The notes under the pieces: model-generated
Database searches by the model: none
The model's input: only the letters and a program-made list of their open reading frames with translations
What the model was told of the DNA's origin: nothing
NCBI GenBank assembly: GCA_050084515.1
Contig: CM114273.1
Coordinates: forward strand, 5,952,001-6,016,000
DNA length: 64,000 nt
Origin: Blasia pusilla
Lineage: Eukaryota; Marchantiophyta; Marchantiopsida; Blasiales
Direction of reading: 5' to 3'
In this document: positions 1 to 10,789 of the stretch, piece by piece
Layout of the letters: every line of letters starts with the position of its first letter
How positions within the stretch are numbered: the stretch's first letter is position 1
Made by a program: the position numbers and the translations under genes

Positions 1-884
1 TCAAATATTGGAAAGGAAGATTTTTCGTCTTTGGAAGTATCTGGCCGAATTAGATTTGTGTCATGCCTCACACATGCGAAAACTCTTTTATGTACTAAAT
101 GAAAATAGCATAATATCTTAGAAAGTTAATCTAGGTGTAACCTCATTAATTTATTCTTGTAAAACTATTCATTAGCACTATTCATTATCCTAAAAGTAGT
201 CACTTGAATCATCATCATTAATAATATATACATACATATTTACCATGCTTATAATACGCGGGGTATTTTGATGTTACTCTTTTGAAAATTTCAGAAGAAA
301 GTAACGACTCCAATATCCTACCTTTGCCCCTTTGTGATTATTTATGTGGAAAAATATCAAAGATTATTTTTCTCTCACAATTATATGTGCATTTTCTGAT
401 AGTGAATTGAATTAGTACCCTAAACCTTCAATCCCTTTTCTAGTTTTTTAATGGATTCTTCCTTTGCATTTTAAACTCCCCTTTTCCTTTCGAATTTTTT
501 TTACAAAAAAATTCCCCTCTTAATTTCTTTCTGAATGGTAATTTTTGACGATTCACATATCGAGAATACACACTAGAAGGGTGCCAAAGAAAGGATTAAG
601 GATCAAACTTACCATGCGACATGTGAGAAGAAACATTTTCAAATAAAGAGGGACTCTCCTGAAATTATATGATTTCATATTTTCAAACAATTTAATGAAA
701 AATACAAACTTTCAAATATCGCCTTAAATGTGAATACCAGACCGTTCAAATTCAATACATCGGACTTTGCCTTCTTCTCTAGACGGATTGAAGAGCGGGC
801 CACTCAAACGCAGTACAACAGATTTTGAATTTTGAATTTGAGAAGTTATGTCCGATGCCATGGATTCAACTGAACGATCCTGCC
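1..884. other. AT-rich intergenic DNA
   Basis: The stretch is AT-rich with poly-A and poly-T runs, and I see no convincing gene. A minus-strand reading frame at 724-969 (81 codons, true ATG at 969) overlaps the short tandem repeat that follows and has no recognisable domain, so I do not call it. Confidence 0.5.
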
Positions 885-948
885 GAGCGCCATTTGTTGG
901 AGAGATCTTGCGGTCTGAGCGCCATTTGTTGGAGAGATTCTGCGGTCT
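885..948. repeat. 32-bp tandem duplication
   Basis: Two adjacent 32-bp copies (885-916 and 917-948) begin GAGCGCCATTTGTTGGAGAG and differ by one transposed base pair (atct versus attc). This is a local duplication of unknown meaning. Confidence 0.85.
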
Positions 949-1329
949 GGAGATGTACATAAATTCCATGATCGGCGCATTGGGAGTAGTGCTTTTGAGA
1001 GCCGAAGATCTCGATGTGGATGGTTGATCGGTCTAGACTCGAAGATCTAGAAAATCAGGGAATCAGCGACAGATCGGTCGACCGAGAGCTAGAAAATCCA
1101 TGTAGGTCGGAATGTTAAGTTCTCCGCGATTTGAATCGATCGGGGGCCGGCGGGGTGTGCGGAGAGTTTGATGTTTCTGAGATCGTTCGAGTTGCACAGA
1201 TCTGGCTAGGCTAAAAGATCTAGACGGAACGAAGGCTGAGCAATATTTTGATCAAGTTAGGTGCGCTAGAACTTGCCGTCTGCAGGAAGAGCAGATCGAG
1301 ATCGAGATCGAGGAAATCGGGAGTCTCAA

Positions 1330-1860
1330 ATGTCGTCACTCATGCGGAACAACTTACCGTGGACAATCTGGGCCAATTGCAAGATTTACTGTCAAGAACT
1401 GCCCGAGGTGCAGAGTCGTCTCCAGCTTTTCCACGTTTACATGGCCGCGTTTCTTGTGGTTCTCAGAATCATAACTTTGTCTCGGTGCTACCAACGCGAG
1501 ACCAGAGACGCGATCCACTGGAAGAAACTGATCATAGAACTGGTGGCGCCGATCTCCACATTTTGTATCATCTATACGGTGATCGATTTCCTCGTCTCGA
1601 GCTCGCGATGGTTCGACTTGCCGGAATGCATCCAACTGTTCCGCCTCGTGATGTTTAGATGGATTCTACTGTTTAATGCGTTCGCCTTTGTGCTTCCATT
1701 CTGCTGTATTGCTCTCCAAGCCGCTCTTCTAGTGATCTTCCATCCAGATCCTCCGGATCCTCCACCAGCAGCTACGTCAGACAACGATTCACGGCCGTCT
1801 GGTCCACCACCAAGAGATGATCTCGATAAACCCCCCGCTTTCCATTTCCATGACACTTGA
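1330..1860 (+). CDS. Hypothetical small membrane protein, 176 aa
   Basis: This single-exon frame opens at the ATG at 1330 and ends at TGA 1858-1860. The frame is open further upstream, but no earlier ATG lies in it. I do not recognise the family. The product has three hydrophobic stretches that could span a membrane: roughly residues 35-55 (after a short polar N-terminus), 70-95 and 115-145. The last is Cys- and aromatic-rich. A proline/aspartate-rich hydrophilic tail of about 35 residues follows. Base composition is clearly more GC-rich than the AT-rich DNA on both sides, as expected for coding DNA here. No neighbouring gene shares its orientation closely. It could be a small integral membrane protein or a chance open frame in a GC-rich patch. 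The ordered hydrophobic pattern favours a real protein, but no motif confirms it. Confidence 0.45.
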   Translation: MSSLMRNNLPWTIWANCKIYCQELPEVQSRLQLFHVYMAAFLVVLRIITLSRCYQRETRDAIHWKKLIIELVAPISTFCIIYTVIDFLVSSSRWFDLPECIQLFRLVMFRWILLFNAFAFVLPFCCIALQAALLVIFHPDPPDPPPAATSDNDSRPSGPPPRDDLDKPPAFHFHDT

Positions 1861-2876
1861 TCTGCAAAGGAAACAGCTCTGTGCATCTACAGCGCATGGA
1901 CCAAATCCTCGAGGTGCCTAGCAGCGACAGAGCGTTCCTATTATTTACAAGTATTGTACATATTATGGATGGCTACGTATGGAAAGCTGTATAAGGCTTG
2001 CTCGAATCGGATTAGCTTTTCAGAGTCTCATAAGTAACTCCAGGTCCTGTGCACCATAAAGATCCATAAAGATCCACATTCATGATCATGAGCTGCAAAC
2101 CAAATACATTTATTGGCGGTGGCTGTAGAGTTGGGACTTGATTGGCCATGGAGATTGTCACCTGTAGAGGGATCATGCACTAGTGCCTGAAGGATAGAGG
2201 GAAGGTAGCTTAGCGTTTTCACGCACTGAACAAATTCATGAAGAAATGTGGAATTCCCGCTACACGATTGGGACTTTCACACTCCTCCTTGCGAACGTGC
2301 GAGGAATTGACACAGATTCTCGCCTCAGACAGCATGATCAACAATTTCAGTTTCTCGGACTAAAGGATATCTTGAGGATTTAATTCGTCCGTCTTAATCT
2401 CCAGTGGTTCCCACTGTCCCCTTCTGGATAAAAGCGCGTGTCCATGAGTAGTACCTCGGGTTTCAATTTCATCGAGTGCACGAAAACATTCATTCTTCAA
2501 TCGTCTATGATCTTTGCTGTGAGCATTTATTCGGCCATTTTTCTCCAACAAGAACGCTCAATGTACAGATGATTATGGATTCTCTCACCCGTATGGAGTG
2601 TTTTGGTAGCAAGGAATAGTGTTCCACCGCTGACAAGCAACATCTCGAGTCGCTACAATTGCAAGTGGTATATATGAAACTCAACGCACTCGATCGGACA
2701 GGACGAACGGATCACCAATCCGATCCATGACTCAAAGACGATCCTCACACACTCCGCCACACAGCAGATATGTCAGAAACGACATGGTATATAATTGTTT
2801 CCCATCGGCTGACTCTCATGTTGCAGTATCCTGTTGTAGAGAACTATCGCGCTCGCTGTATGAAAGCCATGCAACC

Positions 2877-2913
2877 CTTGGTCTTCAAGGTCATGAAGAC
2901 CTTGAAGACCAAG
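2877..2913. repeat. Inverted repeat, 16-bp arms
   Basis: The left arm at 2877-2892 (CTTGGTCTTCAAGGTC) is the exact reverse complement of 2898-2913, with a 5-nt loop. It could form a stable hairpin. Confidence 0.9.
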
Positions 2914-3349
2914 TCAAATGTTCGTGTCCTAATTGAGACAGCTTCTTCAGTGCCAGAGAGGATCCGGACAGATCTGCGGGGAATCCGTGGCACGATTTTC
3001 AAGCTAGGGCTATCCTAAGTCGTCTCGGATGGGTTCCATGCAGAGAATCGTAGAAGCTCCTTACCACTTACTTCGGAATTCCGCTCAACGTGCTCCGATC
3101 GAGAGATTCTTGTTGTCCCTGACGTGAGACCAATACCCAATCCACGGAGGAAACCTCACTTTTAGCAGTCTCACAGGACTATCAGCTTTTATTCGAAGAT
3201 GCGACCCTAAAACCTTCACTCCTTAGCACTAATGCAACTCAGTTGGATCTTGTAAGAGGTAATACATTGCCCACCCACTGTGCAAATCCACCTGGGCTCA
3301 TTTGCGGAAAACCCCATTGGATTCACTTAAAACTCTATTACGTAGCCTT

Positions 3350-3382
3350 TGAAAAGAAGTGAAGGGCTTTCACTTCTTTTCA
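3350..3382. repeat. Inverted repeat, 14-bp arms
   Basis: TGAAAAGAAGTGAA at 3350-3363 pairs exactly with 3369-3382 across a 5-nt loop. It is followed 30 bp later by another palindrome at 3412-3434. Confidence 0.9.
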
Positions 3383-3411
3383 GGTTTCACTTGGTAAGCA
3401 CTAAGGAAAGA

Positions 3412-3434
3412 AAGTTCACACTCAGTGTGAACTT
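3412..3434. repeat. Near-perfect palindrome, 11-bp arms
   Basis: AAGTTCACACT at 3412-3422 and AGTGTGAACTT at 3424-3434 flank a single central base. Confidence 0.9.
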
Positions 3435-3574
3435 CCAGTGTCAGGAAGAGCGTTGATGACACTCCGGAATGGAGTTTTCGACAAATCATAGTAGTTAGAT
3501 AAATTATGATTTCGTGAGGGTCCGAAAGCATCTACTAGTTTGTGAATTCGAATAACTGCACTTAACTCGTCGAT

Positions 3575-3598
3575 TTCGAATAACTGCAGTTATTCGAA
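3575..3598. repeat. Perfect 24-bp palindrome
   Basis: The 24 bases are self-complementary and centred on CTGCAG. A direct copy of the left half (TTCGAATAACTGCA) lies 28 bp upstream at 3547-3560, so the palindrome may have grown from a duplicated unit. Confidence 0.9.
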
Positions 3599-5473
3599 TT
3601 CAATTCGATCATGGACAAGATCAAGCTCGATGCTCCATGCAACAATGCCCGCAGTTGTGAACACTCGCCGTTCGTTTCAACTGTGATGGGAAACCGAAGG
3701 ACACTCTCCCGAGCTCGATCACATACATCAATTTCTGCAATTAGCTCCAGCATATGATAGGGCACGCTGATAACCGACCAGAGATGAGCACTACGAGCTA
3801 GATTTTCGCGGGTGACTCTCAGACAGAAGGTAATTAATTTGTCGAGCGATGAGTCGGTGACGGAAGCAGACCTGACCAAATCTCGTTCGTGAGAATCCCA
3901 AGCGAAAATGCTTCAATTAAGATCTGCACATGAAGATGTGAAAGTCATAAAAAAGACACCATATAAGATTGATACATGACAGTTGCAAACTCCAGAAGTC
4001 CTCTCTCCAATGTGTTCCCTAATAGCTCCTCCTAATGCAACAACCTAGCACCACCTTTAGAGAAGTCGTAGAATCTACTTCATTAGAATGAAAGAGCCCT
4101 TTTATATTCCAATCAAAGGGGAGAGTGAGAAATGGCGATGGTTGCGATGTCATTAACACGCACATATGGAGCGGGTGCAGAAGGCCTCCTGTAGGCATCC
4201 CGTGTAGTAAAAAACAATCCAATTCAATTCATAATCGCTCTGCAGATTAAGATACGATCCGGATGGGGAACAACGATTTACAGAGTGGAACGAGCACGCC
4301 TGCACGATCTTTCCGGCTCAACTGGTGATTAAGGGGAGCTGCCCCGATTCGCCGATTCGTAATTCCCTGCACTTGATGGCTTCTCAGCGCTCCCTCATCA
4401 GATGCGATCCATTTCTGGTTCGTACTCACGGATCCGTGATTCTTCAAGCTCCTCACCGGCAAGCTTCCACTCGGAATCGACGAGGCAAGCTTTGGGACAT
4501 GCAATGGAAGAAAGTGACGAATTCTCATAGAGTCAGTGCATCTGGGAAACCGATGGTACAGCTCCATACGCAGACATCTTTTTATCTTCGAAAGCTGCGG
4601 CGCTGCTTCCTGTCTACATGGGGATCGGCGGCATGTGCCATAGGTAACCTTCGCTCAGAACCGAGTTTCTTGCGCGCGACCATTGGTGAAATCCTGATGC
4701 CGCATTGAAGGAAGCTATCTACAATCTACGGTCCTTCTTGACCATATCTTGTTTAACAATCTGCTTCACAAGTCAACCCTGTTTCGGATCCTGAGAAACT
4801 AAGCCAGCCGACCAGATGCTGTAAAAGTTGAAACCGCATTCAATTTCGTCCGGAAATGCTCGGGAGAGCGCGATTCATGGCTCCAGTACGAAGTCCAACA
4901 ATCTGATTTCTGGAGGATCCCTACTTCATCCTCATGGTTTCTCGAGACGTATGGCTATGGAAGATCTGACCTAAGTGGAGATTCTCATGATCTGGAGCTC
5001 ACGCCAGGAAAGCTCAATCGACTTACGGTTCGCGGACAGAAGAACTTTGGACATCGCCACGATTGGAGGCTGTCTACTCAGTCAACTTATAAACGGCTTC
5101 CAGCACAGATCCAAACTTACAAGAATTCTCAAGCATAAGCAGTGAAGTGAAGAAATTCTGGAAAGATCAGATCATAAGTTTCTCCGGTCGATCGACTCCG
5201 ACAGACAGTCGACAACAACAACAGCGAACTGCAGACTCCACTTTCCATGATCGCAGAGTACTTGCTCGCGCCTATGCACGAAACTAAACCCATAAGTAGA
5301 GCTCATTTCAGTATCTACCATATAAAAACAAACACGAACCATCACTTTGTTGTTGTGCTAACGCTCACTGTGAAATGATAGAAGATTGCCCATCAGGTAT
5401 TGAGTCTATAGACAGTGATGTTAATCGCAACAATGATCACAGCATTCTACGCCCTACTTTTGTTTGTTCAACT

Positions 5474-5687
5474 CGCTTCTATGATCACAGTCACGATTTC
5501 AACTGAGAGGATGTAGGCTCGGGTTAAGTCACCGTCGCTTCTATGATCACAGTCACGATTTCAACTGAGAGGATGTAGGCTCGGGTTAAGTCACCGTCGC
5601 TTCTATGATCACAGTCACCAACTCAACTGAGGGGATGTAGGCTCGGGTTAAGTCACCGTCGCTTTGTGTTGACTGTTAAGTCACCGT
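5474..5687. repeat. 62-bp tandem repeat, about 3.5 copies
   Basis: Copies run 5474-5535, 5536-5597 and 5598-5659, with a partial, shortened copy at 5660-5687. Each ends in GGGTTAAGTCACCGT. Copies 1 and 2 are identical and copy 3 has a few substitutions, so the amplification is recent. There are no spacers, so it is not CRISPR-like. Confidence 0.95.
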
Positions 5688-5749
5688 CGTGATCTTTGCG
5701 TCTAAGGCGGACCGGCTCCGATTAGTTCCCATGACATGAAAATATATGT

Positions 5750-6713
5750 ATCATTTATATTATTAAAAGAAGATGGGTTTTAAAATGGGCATTCTTTTTA
5801 GATCCTTTTCTTTTTTTAGTCACTTTTATTTTTGATTAAAAATAATTGAATTAAGAGGAAAAAGAAAGTTCAACTCGGGGAGGGCTGGGCTTTGTTTAAT
5901 GATAATAATACTAAAATTAAAAAATAAATTTAAATTTTTAATATCATCTCTTTTGGACGTCTCTGTAAAAGCGTCGTACGGAGAAAATGCACACCTATTC
6001 AAACAGGAATTCACCATAACAAGGGCATCCGGAGGCCTCGAACTTGGCCCTTGTGTGGATTTGAGTAGCCTTATGGAACTATAAGTTCTGGTGTTTTCCT
6101 TTTTGGATGTTGATTGTGCTTATCTTATGCAATCAAGAAATGAGTTCATTATAGATGAGTTATGTGTAGGCAAGCGCCATGAAATTCATTTCAAAATTCA
6201 AAATTTTGATTGTATAACTCTTTTATTTTATCACTAGTAAGATATCCCACTTCATATTTTGTTGAAGAAATTATGTTAAACTATTCATCTTAATTCCAAT
6301 TGAAGTGAAATAAGAATTTAAACGCATTTCTCGAGGTATTGAAAAATATGGTTTAGGATATTATAATAGTGATATGGTTCATCTTATAATTTAGGCTTAA
6401 TTCTTTCCAAGATATTTTTGTCAAATTTTGAAAGTGAATTTTATTAAATAATTCTACAACGTGTATAAGAACGCATTCAATAGCTTCATCTTGTGAGCAT
6501 TTTTTAATATCTTTTTATTATCAAGATTTAAATTTTGGAATTTTTTAACGAATCAAAAACTCTAAACCTAAAATCACATAATCATGGTATGGTGAGATGA
6601 GATGAGCAGGACTACCTCATGAGAATAGGAGTCACTTCAACCATTTGCAACCCAACACAAAGATTCTCCTTTTATGTTTTGAAAGTTTCTTTTGTCCCAT
6701 CAATGATTCAAGA
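5750..6713. other. AT-rich intergenic DNA
   Basis: The stretch is AT-rich with homopolymer runs. I see no gene or structured repeat between the 62-bp array and the MITE that begins near 6722. Confidence 0.5.
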
Positions 6714-6721
6714 TTTGACCC

Positions 6722-7194
6722 TAGGATTGCACATGACCAAAGTCCATACTCGCGGACTTGTGTCCCTCCTAGGGACGGACATGTCCATGTGGACTCGATC
6801 ACCCACATCACTCATTCGGGCACACCCCGCCCACATTCCCATATTGTACCTCTCGCATGCCCCGCATCCCTCTCGTGACCCCGGCCTACGTCTGACTACA
6901 CCGATTGGCGCAAGAAGGCCGCGTGTAGGGTGTGGACAAGCAGCTTGCACCTCACCCGTGCATGGGATTTTTGTAATAATTTTTTAATTTTTCGCGTCTA
7001 GCCTGCGCAAGAGGGACATAAGAGGGGCACATGCAAGGTTTCCAAAGGGGTGTGGGTTGCAAGCAAGGACACAGGCCTGGTGGGGCATGGTGCAATAGGG
7101 GAACAAGTGTCGGATAGCATATCCACAAACATGTCCGAACCTATCCATACATGTCCGTCCCATGGACAGATATGTGCGTTTCTGTGCAACCCTA
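6722..7194. mobile_element. Non-autonomous hAT-type MITE, about 473 bp
   Basis: The ends are inverted copies: left TAGGATTGCACA, right TGTGCAACCCTA. The complementarity continues inward around GGACGGACATGT / ACATGTCCGTCC. The flanks carry an 8-bp target duplication with one mismatch: tttgaccc at 6714-6721 and tttgactc at 7195-7202. An 8-bp duplication with TA(G)GG-type ends is the hAT hallmark. The interior has no transposase frame and is GC-richer than its surroundings. Related copies occur elsewhere in the window (48384-48906, and fragments near 41.0, 47.1 and 62.1 kb). Confidence 0.75.
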
Positions 7195-7202
7195 TTTGAC
7201 TC

Positions 7203-8352
7203 GAAAAACAGAGATCCATTAATTTATAATGTTATATTTTACAACATCCCAAGCAAACAAGCTTTGGAGGTGGGCCCAAGCAAAAACACATGCCACTATT
7301 GAATCTTAGTAATCATATTCCTTTAATTTTCACTTGTATTATTTCAATAGTAGGTGAAGTTAGGTTTTAGGGGTTTCCCTCATGCTTCCTTGATGGAGTG
7401 TCCTCTTAGAATTCTTCTTGACTTTTCCCTCGCTTCCTTCCCTTCTCCATCTATCCATCAAAATTGGTTTCAATGATTTTCTCATTTGAATGCTTAGAAC
7501 ACTCATCTATCGGATGGTCTCCACTATCCCCTAAACATGAACCCTACCATTGAATTCACACTTGGTTGGTTAAACACATTGCCAAAGCTTGGTTTCACTT
7601 AGTGTGCATCAAGCATGTTGTCTAGTAGAGGGTGAGAGGATAGCCACTCACAATGTTGTATGGGATATCCTATTTTGTATTATTCGTGAGAGTTCATTCC
7701 ATCTGCAGAGAAAAATGGCACTACTCAATGCATGATTTTGTGATATACGATGCGGAAGGATGTGGTGGTGTCCGACATTGTAGGTAGAGGTCCTATGCGT
7801 GAATCAATTTGAGCACACTTGATAGTACAAGAGAGATTGATGTAAAGAGCCACATCATCAGCAAGAAGAAGGCAAAACTATATGGTTGTCTTCATGGAAA
7901 TATCACGTCATCGCATTACCTATTGAAATGTATGGAGCAGCGGCAAGAAGATTGCTAAACTTCATAGTCATCTTCATAAAAATGTAACTTTATCCCATTA
8001 CCTATTAAAATGAATGGAATTACAAGTGAGGGGTTTAGCATTTTCCTTGCCACAACGTGCTTAACTTCTCCACTCCACTCACTTCTATATTATAGATAGG
8101 AGGTCACCATCCTTTTGCAAACCCTAAACCTTTAGGGTTTGCTTTAGGGCTCATACATAGGAAACAGGAAACTAAACTGCTAGAAGTCATATTAGTACTA
8201 CTCATATTTTTTCAAAGCCAGATCTTAGAAGTTCCTATTAATTCCATCGTCTTTTATTGGGGTTGAAAAGCCAAGTTCTAGTTGAAGAAACGAGGCAGAC
8301 CATCCATCAACGAAGAATTTTCACCTCATCTGCGAAAGGGCATGAGAATGCC
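7203..8352. other. Intergenic DNA
   Basis: I found no gene in this stretch. It contains one telobox palindrome at 8117-8142, listed separately, and ends at the U6 terminator. Confidence 0.5.
8117..8142. repeat. Telobox palindrome
   Basis: GCAAACCCTAAA and its exact reverse complement are separated by two bases. Each arm holds the plant telobox AAACCCTAA, which is also the plant telomere repeat unit. It lies downstream of the U6 gene's 3' end, so a role in U6 transcription is not implied. Confidence 0.8.
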
Positions 8353-8405
8353 AAAAAATTTTGGACCGTTTCTCGATTTGTGCGTGTCATCCTTGCGCAG
8401 GGGCC

Positions 8406-8437
<32 letters not shown>

Positions 8438-8457
8438 TCGGATGTCCCCGAAGGGAC
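8353..8457 (-). ncRNA. U6: U6 spliceosomal snRNA gene
   Basis: The reverse complement of this stretch is a full-length U6 snRNA. It begins GTCCCTTCGGGGACATCCG (5' stem-loop) at 8457, has the invariant ACAGAGA box and the AGCATGGCCCCTGCGC U4-pairing region, then the 3' part ending in GGTCC, and finishes in a T-run (plus-strand AAAAAA at 8353-8358) that serves as a Pol III terminator. I see no substitutions in the conserved core, so the copy is probably functional. U6 pairs with the 5' splice site and U2 and forms the spliceosome active site. The upstream promoter at 8481-8521 has the spacing expected of a plant Pol III snRNA gene. A decayed relative lies at 9580-9688. Confidence 0.97.
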
Positions 8458-8480
8458 GAGAGGAGCTGTGCTTATAATGA

Positions 8481-8521
8481 ATTTATAGGCTCAGTTATGC
8501 CGAATACAAGACTTATGGGTT
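8481..8521 (-). promoter_or_regulatory. U6 promoter: TATA box and USE-like element
   Basis: Reading the minus strand, a TATA element (TATAAAT, 8481-8487) lies 24-30 bp upstream of the U6 start. A degenerate upstream sequence element (AACCCATAAGT, 8511-8521) lies 23 bp further up. Plant Pol III snRNA genes place the USE (consensus RTCCCACATCG) about 23-26 bp from the TATA, against about 33 bp for Pol II snRNA genes. The USE match is only partial, so its assignment rests mainly on spacing. Confidence 0.7.
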
Positions 8522-8524
8522 TAT

Positions 8525-9578
8525 GAGAAGACAAACAGCTGCAGGATTACGTTTATGAGTGTGCGAGTGTCGGAAGCCAACGGATTGTGAAGAAATGGTT
8601 CCGGCGATGGGATGTGAGGTCTCGCGAGCTGGAATCTTTCTTGTGTACTGACTGCAGTAGTAGCCATAGCTGAGCGTTCATGCGTCACATGCACTGGACG
8701 GAATTGTGGGCTTGTAGGCTCCGTGAGTAATCTCTCCTAACTGCGAGATATCGCTCAATGACCATGAAGAATGTTTGGTTTTTCATCGTTTTTAATGCTG
8801 AGCACCGACTTACTTCATAGTCGGGGAGCTTCTCGGTGTGCTCAGGGGACTTATCTTCTGGTCTCTCGTGAAAACTCGGAGCAGTGCGATGTTGCGAAGC
8901 GGTCACAGTGCGCGATGCAGTTTGTTTAAAATCGGATTACATGTGGAGAAATTCCCTTCATGAACACTCGGCAGTACTAGTTCCCTTTGTGTGCTGTCGT
9001 AAAGGTCGATTTCCTAGCAACGGTTCTCACCTTATGACGTGATCGACTCCAAGGAGTCATTAGTTAATGAGGTTGAGAGACGGGACACCTTCTACGCATG
9101 CGAAGGAAACTAAGGTTCTTAGTGACACCTCTGCTGCCTTTCAAATGCAGAGTGTGATGGATACTGCCTCCTGAGTCCTGTCAGCTAGCAGAGATGCGCA
9201 GTTAGTTTGTGCCCGAACTCCCGTGAGAATTCGATGCGGCTGGCAACTGCATACATCGATAGATATGCCCAAAGGAGTTCTAGCATCGAGGGTAGGCTAT
9301 CATCGGAAGGAAAACGTGGATTCCTCTGAACCAACTCAGGGGCAAAGCAGTGAGAAGTTAGAAGCAAGAAAACACGGTGTATTTCGTGAGGAGGCTAACA
9401 GCGAGCAGTGGGAATACAGCCAAAAGAAGAAAAGCACTGAGGGTGGTGATCATAAAGAAGGAACGCGCGGATTCCTCGGAATCTCCTAAAAGCGCAGTAA
9501 ATTGGAAATCAAGAAGACTGATGGCAGCGAATTTCAAAAGAAGTTCGGGACAACGAATCCCGGAACAGATTGCACCGG
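8525..9578. other. Intergenic DNA between U6 and U6 pseudogene
   Basis: Short overlapping open frames occur but none shows a recognisable domain. I see no other features. Confidence 0.4.
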
Positions 9579-9579
9579 A

Positions 9580-9688
9580 GAGTTCAAGAGTCGAATCGCC
9601 AAAATGTCTACGCCGTTCCTTGCCAGGGACCATGCAGCATCATCTGTACATCGTATATCGTTCCTAATTTATCGACGCCAAGAACGAC
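9580..9688 (-). pseudogene. Decayed U6 snRNA pseudogene
   Basis: The minus strand from 9688 aligns with U6 in order: a 5' GTC..TTC..GG, then TCGATAAA.TT.GGAACGATA, ACAGA.GATG, GCATGGTCCCTG.CAAGGA, and a looser 3' part. It has many substitutions and an insertion of roughly ten bases around the ACAGAGA box, so it cannot be functional. The same orientation and short distance to the intact U6 gene suggest an old local duplication, although an RNA-derived insertion is possible. Confidence 0.6.
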
Positions 9689-10190
9689 ATGATAATCTAT
9701 ATATCAATAATGATCGGAAAAGTAGGAGACTTGTGCTTTAATGGAAGAAACTATGAATCATACGGAAGACGCCTCAAGTTTGCGTCAGACGAGGAGGAGA
9801 ACAATAATCTCTGCGTCCACCACATTCAAGTTTCAACCATGTGTGCAGACTTCCGGGAAACCACTTCTGTCAGGGTGATATTCCCCTCTTTCTGTCAGTG
9901 TTTGTCATCGTTCCCGTTGGGATTTCATTTCGTGGGCGGTGTGCCAATTGTGCAACAGCTAAAGCTGAGCTTCCAAGCATGCACTGCTTTTAGGATTTTG
10001 GTTACGTCAGCATATACTAGTCGGATTCATGCAGTCAGTCTCCATTCCAAGCAACAAAACATTCCAGTGCCGATTCTGAATCCCCCTGCAACAACGCATT
10101 CCTGTTCGCGTCACTGTGTCTATACCCGAGTAAGGCTACCATTCTGGCCTGGTGAATACCAAGTTTCCTGTCACAACCGACAACGAACTG

Positions 10191-10780
10191 TCTGGTACTT
10201 GTCCAAACCTACGACAGACGGAAGAAAATTTATTGCTATTGTAGGACTGCCGGGAAGCCGATTTTCTGTCACAACTGAAAAATATATCTGGTACTTGTCC
10301 ATACAAACGTGAAACAACTCAAAAGACGTTGCCTGCTCTAGCAGCCATACACGGATCGTGGAGAAGCCTTGGGAAACAACCTTTTCCCGAGCCATCGCAA
10401 CTGACAACAATGTCTGCTGCATGTCCAGACATTGGAGAGACACAGGCGACAACGCTGCCGTAAGCTCATGGACGTTCCGTCGTCGCTCATCTGACCGCCA
10501 ACTCCCATGGCACAAACCATAGCTTTCATGAAACTACGAATTGGCTGCTCATCTGGCATCGAGAGGTACCTCGAGAGGTCTGGTACATATCCATACACTG
10601 GAGAAACAAAGCGTGCAGCGCAACCTTGCGATCGTGAAATTGAAGCCAAAATAACTGTTAGATGTCCGCAGATTCGAGAACCATGGCCGACAACCCTGGA
10701 ACGGTGAAAATGAAACCAATAAAACTCATGCATGTCCACACATTCGAGAACGAAAGCGGATGCTTGTCCAGACAAGCGGA
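10191..10780. repeat. Degenerate dispersed repeat with core TGTCCAnAC
   Basis: Related segments recur near 10191, 10287, 10412, 10579, 10655, 10726 and 10758. Each has a core like (C)TGGTACTTGTCCAAAC or GCATGTCCACACATTCGAGA. Several are preceded by TGTCACAACTGAnAA-like sequence. Spacing varies from about 30 to 170 bp, so this is an eroded tandem array. Frames across it on either strand are broken and show no known domain. Confidence 0.45.
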
Positions 10781-10789
10781 CAAAGCTTC

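Larger units (their letters stand above)
1861..5473. other. Intergenic region with several inverted repeats
   Basis: I see no gene with recognisable domains in these 3.6 kb. Short open frames occur (for example 2770-3018 + and 4325-4708 +), but none resembles a known protein. The notable content is a cluster of near-perfect inverted repeats between 2877 and 3598, listed separately. Confidence 0.4.

Noticed and set aside
5474-5687. CRISPR-like array
   Set aside because: The 62-bp units are contiguous with no unique spacers, and the context is a plant nuclear genome.
8282-8488. 68-codon plus-strand open frame
   Set aside because: It lies across the antisense strand of the U6 snRNA gene; the conservation is that of the RNA, not of a protein.
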